From an uncultured Gammaproteobacteria bacterium (GTDB lineage Bacteria; Pseudomonadota; Gammaproteobacteria; Pseudomonadales; UBA5518), in NCBI GenBank assembly GCA_903921135.1, contig CAIXOY010000310.1, forward strand, positions 1 to 44,117: a stretch of DNA of 44,117 bases. Direction: 5' to 3'. Below are positions 33,512-41,185 of this stretch, piece after piece (positions within the stretch are counted from its first letter, which is position 1; every line of letters begins with the position of its first letter). Made by a program: the position numbers and the translations under genes. Below the pieces are notes generated by a model. That model had not been told where the DNA came from. It worked only from the letters and a program-made list of their open reading frames with translations, and made no database searches.

Positions 33512-33901
33512 TTACTTCACTACGCGCAAACCCCGCTTTGCCGGAACGGGTGGCGAAGGCGGAGGCACATCATCAGGCGCGGGAGGAGGCGCTTTCTCGG
33601 GCTCGAAGACCATGCCTTGCCCGTTCTCGCGCGCATAGATCCCCAACACTGCTCTTACGGGAGCAAATATGTCCACGGCAATACCGCCGAAGCGCCCCCG
33701 GAACCGGATGTCGTCGTTGGAGATGAGCAGGTTGGCCACGGCACCAGGAGAGATGTTCAGGACGATCTGACCGTCCTTCACATACTGCTGGGGCACTTCG
33801 ACACCCTGTACATGGGCATCGATCAAGACGTAGGGGGTGCAGCCGTTGTCGACAATCCAGTCGTACAGGGCTCTCACAAGGTAAGGACGACTGCTGTTCA
33901 T
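33512..33901 (-). CDS. sspB: ClpXP protease specificity-enhancing factor SspB
   Basis: SspB captures ssrA-tagged and some native proteins and hands them to ClpXP. The 129-residue protein has the folded tag-binding domain (RPYLVRALYDWIVDNGCTPYV, then GQIVLNISPGAVANL and FGGIAVDIFAPVRAVLGIYARENGQGM), a Pro/Ala-rich flexible linker and the terminal ClpX-binding module RGLRVVK, which closely matches the LRVVK end of E. coli SspB. It lies 24 nt downstream of sspA in the same operon, the normal arrangement. Confidence 0.96.
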   Translation of the reverse strand: MNSSRPYLVRALYDWIVDNGCTPYVLIDAHVQGVEVPQQYVKDGQIVLNISPGAVANLLISNDDIRFRGRFGGIAVDIFAPVRAVLGIYARENGQGMVFEPEKAPPPAPDDVPPPSPPVPAKRGLRVVK

Positions 33902-33925
33902 GGTGGTGCTGCATGCCCGCCGGAA

Positions 33926-34585
33926 TCAGCGGCGGCGCATCTCCTTCTCGATCGTGCTCAGACCTTGCTGAAAGGACTCACGGCCGAATATGCGGGCCAT
34001 GTAATCGTGCAGGGGTTTGGTCTGGCGCGTCAGGGGCAGATCGATGCCCAGTGCAGGCAACCGCCAGAGCAGCGGGCCCAGACAGCAATCCAGAAGCGAA
34101 AAATCATCGCTCATGAAGAACTGCCGCTCCCCGAACACGGGCGCAACGGAGACCAACTCCTCGAGCAACTCCCTGCGAGCGACGGCTGCAGGCGCCGCAA
34201 CGCTGTTCGGGTTCGCTGCCACGTCCAGCCGCCGGCACCAGTCTCGCTCGATCCGCTGCAGCAGTTGCCGACTCTGCGCCCTTGCGACCGGGTAGAGCGG
34301 AAGCAGCGGAGGGTGAGGAAAACGCTCGTCAAGGTATTCCATGACCGCGCGGGATTCGTAGAGCACGAGGTCACGGTCTACCAACACGGGCAGGCCGCAA
34401 TACGGGTTCAACTCCGCCAGCTCGGCCGGATAGTCACGTGCATCGACATCAACCACCTGCGCAGTGATGGCCTTTTCCGCGAGCAGGATGCGGATGCGGT
34501 GGCTGTAGTGGTCAGCCGGATCGGAAAAAAGAGCCATGACAGAGCGCTTGGACAGGATTGCCCGGACGTCCTTGCGCTCGGTCAT
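33926..34585 (-). CDS. sspA: stringent starvation protein A, GST-fold RNA polymerase-associated factor
   Basis: This 219-residue protein of the glutathione-transferase fold has an N-terminal thioredoxin-like half (SVMALFSDPADHYSHRIRILLAEK) and PYCGLPVLVDRDLVLYESRAVMEYLDERFPHPPLLP, followed by the helical C-domain. SspA binds RNA polymerase and alters promoter use in starvation and acid stress; it lacks glutathione-transferase activity in characterised members. It sits 31 nt downstream of the cytochrome b/c1 gene and upstream of sspB, as in Pseudomonas. Confidence 0.95.
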   Translation of the reverse strand: MTERKDVRAILSKRSVMALFSDPADHYSHRIRILLAEKAITAQVVDVDARDYPAELAELNPYCGLPVLVDRDLVLYESRAVMEYLDERFPHPPLLPLYPVARAQSRQLLQRIERDWCRRLDVAANPNSVAAPAAVARRELLEELVSVAPVFGERQFFMSDDFSLLDCCLGPLLWRLPALGIDLPLTRQTKPLHDYMARIFGRESFQQGLSTIEKEMRRR

Positions 34586-34616
34586 ATCGGTAGCTGCCAG
34601 AAACGGCCAGCCGCGC

Positions 34617-36677
34617 TCAGTGGACGTCCTTCCAGTACTCGCGGTTCAGGAGGTAGGTGAACACCCCGAACACAGCGATGAACATCAGTACATAGACACC
34701 GAGACGCTTGCGCTGGAGTGCCATCGGCTCCGCGACATATGCAAGGAAGTTGGTGAGGTCCGCAACGGCGACATCAAACTCCTCTGTGTTCATGGCACCC
34801 GCTTTCTTGACCTCCAGACGACCACAAGGGTCTTCGAGGATGTCCTGCCCCGTCAGCGGATCGCGCTTCACGCCGCCGTTCTCGGCAAACACCGGACCAG
34901 GCGCGCATTCAGGGAGCCCCTGCAACTCGATGAGCGCATGCGGCATCGCAACATCTTTGAAAGCGCGATTGTTCACGCCCCACGCACGAGAGGGGGAGTC
35001 GTCGCGATAGAAGTTTCGCAAGTAGGTGTAGATGTATTCGGGGGTACGGGAGCGCGCAATGAGGGTGAGATCCGGGGGCGTTGCTCCGAACCACGTTTTG
35101 CCCAGCTTGGCAGGCATTGCGTTGCTCATGAATTCACCAATCTTCGCCTCATCGAAAATGAGGTTCTGCTCGGCCAGCGGGAGGGGAATCCCGAGGTCCG
35201 TTGCCGTTCGCTCATACCGCGCATACTTGAGCGAGTGGCAGCCCATGCAGTAATTGACGAAGTACTTCGAACCCCGCTGGAGGGATTCCTGATCAGCGAG
35301 ATCAGGCACGAAGTGGTCGCAATCGATGGTGCCGCAGGACTTCTCTGCCTCCGCACCGACTGCCTTCAGCGGCAGCACCACAAGCAGCGCGATCACCAGA
35401 AGCACACCCATGGACTTCCAGAAGCCCATGCCCCCGTCCATCGTCACGCGTGCAGGTTCCGGCTTCGTCTTCTCCATGGCCGTGTAAAACGGCATAAGCA
35501 GGAAGAACGCGAAGTACAGCAGCGTGCAAAGCTGGGCCAGAGCCGTGCGCTCCGGCGTGGGAGGCTTCACACCCAGCACCCCCAGTATCACGAATGATGC
35601 AACGAGCACCACGATCGCGATTCGGCTGACCACCCCCTTGTACCGGATCGACTTGACCGGGCTGCGATCGAGCCAGGGCAGCACGAACAGGATCGCAATC
35701 GCCGATGCCATCGTCAGGAAGCCGAGGAACTTGGCCGTGAGCGGACCTATGTCCACGGTGACGGCACGCAGCATCGAGTAGAAGGGCGTGTAGTACCAGA
35801 CCGGAGCGATGTGCAACGGCGTCTTCAGGCCATTCGCCTCCTCGAAGTTGGCGTGCTCGAGGAAATACCCGCCCATTTCAGGCATGAAGAAGATGATCGT
35901 GCAGAACACGAACAGGAATACCGAGATCCCCACGAGGTCGTGCACGGTGTAGTAGGGATGGAAGGCCACGCCATCGAGCGGAACGCCGTTGGCGTCTTTC
36001 TTCTTCTTGATCTCTACCCCGTCAGGGTTGTTGGATCCGACTTCGTGGAGCGCGAGGAGGTGCAACACCACCAAGCCGAGCAGGATCAGAGGAACAGCCA
36101 CCACGTGGAGAGCAAAGAAGCGGTTGAGCGTGATGCCCGAAATGAGGTAATCGCCGCGGATCCACTGCACGATGTCCTCTCCCACCACCGGGATCGCCCC
36201 GAACAGCGAGATGATCACCTGCGCGCCCCAATAGGACATCTGCCCCCACGGCAGCACATACCCGAGGAAACCCTCGGCCATGAGTGCCAGGTAGATTGCC
36301 ATCCCGAAGACCCAGATCAGCTCTCGTGGCTTGCGGTATGAGCCATAGATGAGGCCCCGGAACATGTGCAGATATACAACCGTAAAGAACGCCGACGCCC
36401 CTGTGGAGTGCATGTACCGGATGATCCACCCGTACTCCACGTCACGCATGATGTACTCGACCGAGGCGAATGCCCGCTCCGCAGAGGGCTCGAAGCTCAT
36501 GGTGAGCCAGATACCCGTCAGCAGCTGGTTGACCAGCACAAGCAGGGACAGGACGCCGAAGAAGTACCAGATGTTGAAGTTCTTGGGCGCGTAGTACTTG
36601 CCCATGTGGGTGTTCCACGCCCGCATGATCGGGAGGCGCGCATCCACCCAGTCCCGGAGTGCGATAAGCCTGCTCAT
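34617..36677 (-). CDS. petBC: fused cytochrome b / cytochrome c1 of the bc1 complex
   Basis: One uninterrupted frame of 686 residues encodes two subunits of ubiquinol:cytochrome c reductase. Residues 1 to about 410 are cytochrome b, with heme ligands H90/H104 and H191/H206 and the Qo motif PVWY (292-295). After RVTMDGG comes a hydrophobic signal-like segment (about 418-442, ending LKAVGA) and then cytochrome c1 with heme-c site CMGCH (477-481) and a C-terminal anchor ending YLLNREYWKDVH. No stop separates the parts, as in the Bradyrhizobium FbcH precursor that is cut by signal peptidase. The ATG at 36677 (TGATG with the petA stop, AGGAGG 7 nt upstream) is preferred to the adjacent GTG at 36680. 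It is followed by sspA. Confidence 0.95.
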   Translation of the reverse strand: MSRLIALRDWVDARLPIMRAWNTHMGKYYAPKNFNIWYFFGVLSLLVLVNQLLTGIWLTMSFEPSAERAFASVEYIMRDVEYGWIIRYMHSTGASAFFTVVYLHMFRGLIYGSYRKPRELIWVFGMAIYLALMAEGFLGYVLPWGQMSYWGAQVIISLFGAIPVVGEDIVQWIRGDYLISGITLNRFFALHVVAVPLILLGLVVLHLLALHEVGSNNPDGVEIKKKKDANGVPLDGVAFHPYYTVHDLVGISVFLFVFCTIIFFMPEMGGYFLEHANFEEANGLKTPLHIAPVWYYTPFYSMLRAVTVDIGPLTAKFLGFLTMASAIAILFVLPWLDRSPVKSIRYKGVVSRIAIVVLVASFVILGVLGVKPPTPERTALAQLCTLLYFAFFLLMPFYTAMEKTKPEPARVTMDGGMGFWKSMGVLLVIALLVVLPLKAVGAEAEKSCGTIDCDHFVPDLADQESLQRGSKYFVNYCMGCHSLKYARYERTATDLGIPLPLAEQNLIFDEAKIGEFMSNAMPAKLGKTWFGATPPDLTLIARSRTPEYIYTYLRNFYRDDSPSRAWGVNNRAFKDVAMPHALIELQGLPECAPGPVFAENGGVKRDPLTGQDILEDPCGRLEVKKAGAMNTEEFDVAVADLTNFLAYVAEPMALQRKRLGVYVLMFIAVFGVFTYLLNREYWKDVH

Positions 36678-37273
36678 CACGCGGCCTCCTTGTCTACACC
36701 GATGACGAGAACGCTCTCGCCTTCAAAGGAATGTGGCGGAACCTCGAGGTTGTAGGGCGCAGGAACACCCAGAAGAACACGACCGGCGAGATCGAACTTG
36801 GAGCCGTGGCAAGGGCAGAAGAATCCGCCCTTCCATGCCGCGCCGCCCAGATCAGCCGCGCCGACTTCGGGCCGATACTTGGGAGCACAGCCAAGATGCG
36901 TGCACAGGCCGAGCAGAACGAGGATCTCTGCTTTTATCGCGCGGTTCTGCTTGTCTACGTAGGCAGGCTGTACCGACTCTGCGGAAAGAGGATCGCGCAG
37001 TTGGTCGTCGTGACCGCTCAGGTCCTGGATGGTCTCGGGGGTGCGTCGCACAACGTACACCGGTTTCCCCCGCCACTCGACGACGACCATCTGCCCGGGC
37101 TCGAGCTTGCCGATGTCCGCCTTGACCGGTGCGCCAGCCGCCTTCGCCTTTGCGCTCGGGTTCCAGGACCCGAGAAACGGAGTGGCGACGCCAACGGCGC
37201 CTGCGGCGCCCACGACGGAAGTGGCGACGGTCAGGAACTGCCGCCTGCCCTTGTTCACGACTTGATTGCTCAC
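36677..37273 (-). CDS. petA: ubiquinol-cytochrome c reductase Rieske iron-sulfur subunit
   Basis: This 198-residue subunit carries the [2Fe-2S] cluster that takes the first electron from ubiquinol at the Qo site. The N-terminus has the Tat-type twin arginine GRRQFL (R10, R11) and a hydrophobic anchor (about 15-35) that stays in place. The cluster ligands are C124 and H126 (CTHLGC) and C153 and H156 (CPCHGS), with C129 and C155 forming the structural disulfide. The start is GTG at 37273 with GGAGA upstream. The stop overlaps the start of petBC. A candidate promoter lies about 70 bp upstream. Confidence 0.97.
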   Translation of the reverse strand: MSNQVVNKGRRQFLTVATSVVGAAGAVGVATPFLGSWNPSAKAKAAGAPVKADIGKLEPGQMVVVEWRGKPVYVVRRTPETIQDLSGHDDQLRDPLSAESVQPAYVDKQNRAIKAEILVLLGLCTHLGCAPKYRPEVGAADLGGAAWKGGFFCPCHGSKFDLAGRVLLGVPAPYNLEVPPHSFEGESVLVIGVDKEAA

Positions 37274-37339
37274 GAAAGGGAATCTCCAGTCCGTATAGGG
37301 ATCGGGCGCAGCCCGAGGATGCTGCTGGGAGCGCGGCGA

Positions 37340-37368
37340 ATGCTAAAGAAATAACTACGCACTGACAA
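37340..37368 (-). promoter_or_regulatory. candidate sigma70 promoter of petA-petBC-sspA-sspB
   Basis: On the minus strand, TTGTCA (37363-37368, 5/6) is followed after 17 bp by TAGCAT (37340-37345). It lies just beyond the rpsI terminator and about 65 bp before the petA start, so the bc1 operon probably has its own transcription start. Confidence 0.55.
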
Positions 37369-37411
37369 GAAAAACGGACTCCGCGCGGCACTCCCGACAC
37401 CCTGAAACAGA

Positions 37412-37443
37412 ACGCCCGACTCTCCTGTCGGAGAGTCGGGCGT
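37412..37443 (-). terminator. terminator after rplM-rpsI
   Basis: A perfect 14-bp inverted repeat (37412-37425 and 37430-37443) with a 4-nt loop lies 39 nt after the rpsI stop. On the minus strand it is followed by TCTGTTT, a modest T-rich tail. This is the clearest intrinsic terminator in the window. Confidence 0.82.
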
Positions 37444-37482
37444 CCGTAGAAAAGGCTCCGCGGGTCGCGGGCCGCAGTGAAC

Positions 37483-37875
37483 TCAGCGCTTGGAGTACTG
37501 CGGGCGCTTGCGAGCCTTGCGAAGACCCACTTTCTTACGCTCGACCTCGCGCGCGTCGCGGGTCACATACCCTTCCTGACGCAGACGGCTCTTGAGGGTC
37601 TCGTCGTACTCGATCAGCGCGCGGGTGATACCGTGGCGGATCGCACCAGCCTGGCCGAAGCTGCCTCCGCCAGTCACCGAGACATTGACGTCGAATTTCT
37701 CGCCCATGCCGACCAGTTCAAGCGGCTGGCGCACGATCATCCGCGCGACCTCCCGACCGAAATACGTCTCGAGCGGCTTGTGGTTGACGGAGATCGCACC
37801 ACGCCCTTGCGTGAGGAATACGCGGGCAGTGGCGGTCTTGCGGCGACCGGTCCCGTAATACTGCGTGGCAGCCAT
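37483..37875 (-). CDS. rpsI: 30S ribosomal protein S9
   Basis: S9 binds the head of the 30S subunit, and its C-terminal tail reaches the P-site tRNA. The 130-residue protein begins ATQYYGTGRRKTATARVFL, contains GGGSFGQAGAIRHGITRAL, and ends KARKRPQYSKR, the typical basic tail with final Lys-Arg. The ATG at 37875 lies 10 nt after rplM. A longer frame to 37920 overlaps rplM and lacks family sequence. It is co-transcribed with rplM and terminated by the hairpin downstream. Confidence 0.98.
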   Translation of the reverse strand: MAATQYYGTGRRKTATARVFLTQGRGAISVNHKPLETYFGREVARMIVRQPLELVGMGEKFDVNVSVTGGGSFGQAGAIRHGITRALIEYDETLKSRLRQEGYVTRDAREVERKKVGLRKARKRPQYSKR

Positions 37876-37885
37876 GTGGTTTCCT

Positions 37886-38314
37886 TCAGATCTCGAGAGC
37901 TTGCGGCTGCTGTGCCGCATGCGGATGTTCGGCCCCGGAATACACCTTCAGCTTGCGCGCCATGGCGCGACCGAGGGGATTCTTGGGAAGCATGCCCTTG
38001 ACGGCGGTTTCGATGGCGCGAGTGGGTTCGCGGGCAACGAGTTTGTCGAAGCTGATGCTGCGCATCCCACCGGGGTGACCGGTATGGTGATGGTAGATCT
38101 TGTCCCGGGACTTGTTGCCGGTCACCTGAATCTTTCCGGCGTTCACCACGACGATGAAGTCGCCGGTGTCGACGTGGGGGGTGAACTCGGGTTTGTGCTT
38201 GCCACGCAGACGCGAGGCGATTGCGGTAGCGACGCGGCCGAGGGTTTTGCCGCTCGCGTCGACGACGAACCACTGCTGTTCGACGTCACCTGGTTTTGCC
38301 GAGAAGGTCTTCAT
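37886..38314 (-). CDS. rplM: 50S ribosomal protein L13
   Basis: L13 is an early-assembly 50S protein. The 142-residue protein begins MKTFSAKPGDVEQQWFVVDASGKTLGRVAT and has the HVDTGDFIVVVNAGKIQVTGNK and YHHHTGHPGGMRS motifs, ending in a region with VKGMLPKNPLGRAM. It forms the usual rplM-rpsI operon. In E. coli the operon is controlled by L13 binding to its own leader; whether the leader here can fold similarly was not resolved, although GGGG/CCCC pairing is possible about 20-35 nt before the ATG. Confidence 0.98.
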   Translation of the reverse strand: MKTFSAKPGDVEQQWFVVDASGKTLGRVATAIASRLRGKHKPEFTPHVDTGDFIVVVNAGKIQVTGNKSRDKIYHHHTGHPGGMRSISFDKLVAREPTRAIETAVKGMLPKNPLGRAMARKLKVYSGAEHPHAAQQPQALEI

Positions 38315-38363
38315 GTTTCCGAGCCAGCCTGAACTAGGGGGAGGACCCCGTAAAAGGGTGCGA

Positions 38364-38393
38364 ATGGTACACCATGGTTTTTCCGAGCGGCAA
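38364..38393 (-). promoter_or_regulatory. candidate promoter of rplM-rpsI
   Basis: On the minus strand, TTGCCG (38388-38393) and TACCAT (38364-38369) are spaced by 18 bp in the 103-bp gap between zapE and rplM. The leader of about 45 nt contains GGGG-TCCTC-CCCC, a possible small hairpin. Confidence 0.42.
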
Positions 38394-38417
38394 CCGCGCC
38401 CCGGGAAAATTCACGGT

Positions 38418-39524
38418 TCATGGCCGATGGGCCCGCGCAAGGTATTCGCGCGACTGCATCTCGATCAGGCGACTCGCCGTGCGCTGGAACTCGAAAGCGA
38501 GTCGCGTGCCGGTATACAGCCCCGCAGGCGGCGCCTCTGCCGAGATCACCAGTTTCACGCTGCGGTCATAGAACTCGTCCACCAGATTGACGAACCGCCT
38601 TGCCGCGTCATCACGCGCGCCGTCCATCACCGGCACGTCGGCCAGCAGTACCGTCGTGAACTCGCGGGCAAGCCATATGTAATCGTTCTGACTGCGCGGA
38701 CCGTCACACAAATCGCGGAAATCGAACCAGGCGGCGTTTTCGCCGAGTTTGCGGGCCCTGATACGGCGCCCCTCCACTTCCATGTCGACATTCTCGCGCG
38801 CGGCGTCGGGCGCCAGGCTCGCAAAGCTGCGCGCAAGACTGCGGTCAGCATCGTCATCCAGAGGGGTATGGTAAAGCTCTGCCTGCTCGAGCAGGCGCAG
38901 GCGGTGATCGACGCCGCCGTCAACGTTCAGAACCCGGGTGTGTCGCTCGAGCAAGGCAATGGCCGGCAGGAAACGCTGGCGCTGCAGCCCGTCACGATAG
39001 AGATTGCAAGGCTCAACGTTCGAGGTGGCCACCAGGGTAACGCCGCGGGCGAACAACTCTTCGAGCAAGCCGGAGAGGAGCATGGCATCCGTGATATCGG
39101 ACACGAAAAACTCGTCGAAGCAGAGCACGCGCGCGCTCTGGGCGATGCGCTCCCCGACGATTTTCAGCGGGTTCTTCTGACCGGTGAGCCCCCGCAATTC
39201 CTGATGTACCTGCTGCATGAACCTGTGGAAATGCGTCCGCTGTCGGGCAGCGAACGGCAGGCTGTCGTAGAACAGGTCCATGAGATGGGTCTTGCCTCGA
39301 CCCACGCCGCCCCAGAGGTAGAGCCCGCGCACGGGCTCTCTCCCGCCGCTGCGGTCACCCCTCAGCGCGGCAACTACGCTGCGCAGGGCACTTGGCTCTT
39401 TGTGCTCGGCCAGCCGGCCCCAGAGGTCCTGCAGCTCGAGGACCGCTTTCTCCTGCGCAAGATCATGTACGAAGCCCGGCCTCTCGAGCTCCGCCCGGTA
39501 GCGTTCGAGAGGGCCTGTGGGCAT
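38418..39524 (-). CDS. zapE: cell division protein ZapE (AFG1-family ATPase)
   Basis: This 368-residue AAA-type ATPase of the AFG1/LACE1 family shows Walker A GGVGRGKT (72-79) within GLYLWGGVGRGKTHLMDLFY, Walker B LCFDEFFVSDITDAM and an ATSNVEPCNLYRDGLQR sensor region. In E. coli, ZapE associates with the Z ring late in constriction and destabilises FtsZ polymers with ATP. Its mitochondrial relatives act in respiratory protein turnover. It lies between rplM (downstream) and the divergent zapG, as in related genomes. Start ATG at 39524. Confidence 0.95.
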   Translation of the reverse strand: MPTGPLERYRAELERPGFVHDLAQEKAVLELQDLWGRLAEHKEPSALRSVVAALRGDRSGGREPVRGLYLWGGVGRGKTHLMDLFYDSLPFAARQRTHFHRFMQQVHQELRGLTGQKNPLKIVGERIAQSARVLCFDEFFVSDITDAMLLSGLLEELFARGVTLVATSNVEPCNLYRDGLQRQRFLPAIALLERHTRVLNVDGGVDHRLRLLEQAELYHTPLDDDADRSLARSFASLAPDAARENVDMEVEGRRIRARKLGENAAWFDFRDLCDGPRSQNDYIWLAREFTTVLLADVPVMDGARDDAARRFVNLVDEFYDRSVKLVISAEAPPAGLYTGTRLAFEFQRTASRLIEMQSREYLARAHRP

Positions 39525-39552
39525 GAAGGGGGTCCGACCTGAAAGGCGCGAG

Positions 39553-39582
39553 ACTGTAGCGAGCAGCCGCGCGCCGTCGCAA
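39553..39582 (-). promoter_or_regulatory. candidate promoter of zapE
   Basis: On the minus strand, TTGCGA (39577-39582) and TACAGT (39553-39558) are 18 bp apart, each matching 4 of 6 consensus bases, about 30 bp before the zapE ATG. Confidence 0.35.
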
Positions 39583-39624
39583 CCGCAATTTGCCGCAGCC
39601 CTACTCCGGTTAGCGAGGCCGCGA

Positions 39625-39644
39625 CGCGAGTGGTTATACTCGCG
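39625..39644 (+). promoter_or_regulatory. -10 box of zapG-algW inside a 7-bp inverted repeat
   Basis: TATACT (39635-39640) lies within CGCGAGT-GGTTAT-ACTCGCG (39625-39644), an inverted repeat with 7-bp arms. No convincing -35 is seen. The placement of an inverted repeat over the -10 is operator-like, but could be chance in GC-rich DNA. Confidence 0.4.
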
Positions 39645-39668
39645 CCGACAAACGTCGAGGGTACGCCG

Positions 39669-40091
39669 GTGTTCAGTGCGTCCGCTTTCTGGCTAACCGC
39701 CGTCGGCTGCCTGCTCGCAGGCGGAGCCATCGGCTGGCTGCTGCGCATCTTCCTCGATCCTTCAGAGCAGAAACTCCGGGACGCCGAAACGCGGCTCCGG
39801 GCGAGTGAAGCGGCGCTGGAAGACTATCGAAAGCAAGTAACAGAGCACTTCCGGGGCACGGCAGACCGCGTCAACAGGCTGACCGAAGACTACCGGGACC
39901 TGCACGCGCATCTGGCGCAAGGCGCGATGGGCCTGTGCACCCCGTCGACCAGCGAAGCGCCCCTCCTCACCAGCCTCTCCGGATCAGGCTCACGCCTCGT
40001 ATCGGGAGCCACCATCAACCCGCCTCTCGATTACGCACCGCCCGCAGACGACGGTGCGCAGGATGAACTCGATCGCCCGAGAGACCTCTGA
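39669..40091 (+). CDS. zapG: ZapG/YhcB family envelope protein (DUF1043)
   Basis: This 140-residue protein has an N-terminal membrane segment (about 4-25, with GGAIGWLLR), then a coiled coil with the family pattern LRASEAALEDYRKQVTEHFRGTADRVNRLTEDYRDLHAHLAQGA, and a disordered tail. YhcB/ZapG proteins link division, elongation and envelope synthesis in E. coli. The start is the GTG at 39669 with GAGG 8 nt upstream; the upstream in-frame GTG at 39630 lies in the promoter. The algW gene begins 1 nt after its stop. Confidence 0.88.
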   Translation: MFSASAFWLTAVGCLLAGGAIGWLLRIFLDPSEQKLRDAETRLRASEAALEDYRKQVTEHFRGTADRVNRLTEDYRDLHAHLAQGAMGLCTPSTSEAPLLTSLSGSGSRLVSGATINPPLDYAPPADDGAQDELDRPRDL

Positions 40092-40092
40092 T

Positions 40093-41175
40093 ATGCGCTG
40101 GCAATGGCTGGGATGGCCGGTTGCTGCAGGCCTGCTGGCAGCATTGGTTTTCCTGCATTTCTCTCCCGCGCGTGACGCGCAAGAGCAGTCGGCCTCTGCT
40201 TCATCATGGGCCAGCGCAGTCAGCCGTGCCTCACCCGCGGTGGTCAACATCTACACGAGCAAGGTGGTGCGGCGGCCCTACCACCCGCTGATGGACGACC
40301 CTTTCTACCAGCAGTTTTTCCGCCGCAGTCCAGCCCCGCAACGTGAGCGCATAGAGCGAAGCCTCGGCTCCGGTGTGATCATGTCCGCCGACGGCTACGT
40401 GCTCACCAACAACCACGTGATCGCCGGCGCCACGGAGATACTCGTCCTGCTGTCCGATGGCCGGGAATCCCTCGCGGCGGTCATCGGCTCGGATCCCGGC
40501 ACGGACCTCGCCGTGCTTCGCATAGAACTGCCAGATCTCAAACCCATCACGGTAGGCAACCCTTCCACCGCCCAGGTCGGAGATGTCGTGCTCGCCATCG
40601 GCAATCCGTACGGATTCGAACAGAGCGTCTCGCAGGGAATCATCAGCGCGGTGGGGCGTTTCGGATTGCAACTGAACGCCTATGAGAACTTCATTCAGAC
40701 CGATGCAGCCATCAACCCCGGGAATTCGGGCGGTGCGCTGATAGATGCCAACGGCAACCTCCTGGGGATCAACACGGCCATTTACTCCCGCTCGGGTGGC
40801 TCACAGGGCATCGGGCTCGCCATTCCCGCAGACTCCGCCGCCAAAGTGCTCCAGGACATCGTGCAGCATGGCGAGGTCATCCGCGGGTGGCTGGGAGTTT
40901 CGGTGCAGGGCATGCCAGCGCGTGTTCAGCTGAACGAAGGGGAGCGCAGCGGTCTCGTGGTGAGCGATGTGGACGCAGGCAGCCCGGCATCCCAAGCGGG
41001 CTTGCAGCCTGGAGACCTGCTGATCGCCATCAACGGCCAGTCGGCAGACCAGGGCAGAAGCACGATGCTCCGCATCGGCCTGATGGCACCGGGTGATGCA
41101 TTCAGCCTGGATGTGCTGCGCGGTGAAAAGCGGTTGAAGCTCGACGGCGTGGTGGGCCAGCGCCCCTCCCACTGA
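40093..41175 (+). CDS. algW: periplasmic serine protease AlgW/DegS family
   Basis: This 360-residue trypsin-like protease is anchored by one N-terminal membrane segment (about 5-23) and has a single C-terminal PDZ domain, the DegS/AlgW architecture. The catalytic triad is H108 (TNNHVIAG), D138 (GTDLAVLR) and S212 (NPGNSGGAL). The PDZ part begins near RGWLGVSVQGM and includes GSPASQAGLQPGDLL. AlgW/DegS senses misfolded outer-membrane proteins through the PDZ domain and cleaves the anti-sigma factor MucA/RseA to release the envelope-stress sigma factor. It is transcribed with zapG and converges on hisC with a 10-nt gap. Confidence 0.95.
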   Translation: MRWQWLGWPVAAGLLAALVFLHFSPARDAQEQSASASSWASAVSRASPAVVNIYTSKVVRRPYHPLMDDPFYQQFFRRSPAPQRERIERSLGSGVIMSADGYVLTNNHVIAGATEILVLLSDGRESLAAVIGSDPGTDLAVLRIELPDLKPITVGNPSTAQVGDVVLAIGNPYGFEQSVSQGIISAVGRFGLQLNAYENFIQTDAAINPGNSGGALIDANGNLLGINTAIYSRSGGSQGIGLAIPADSAAKVLQDIVQHGEVIRGWLGVSVQGMPARVQLNEGERSGLVVSDVDAGSPASQAGLQPGDLLIAINGQSADQGRSTMLRIGLMAPGDAFSLDVLRGEKRLKLDGVVGQRPSH

Positions 41176-41185
41176 GAGGCCAGGG

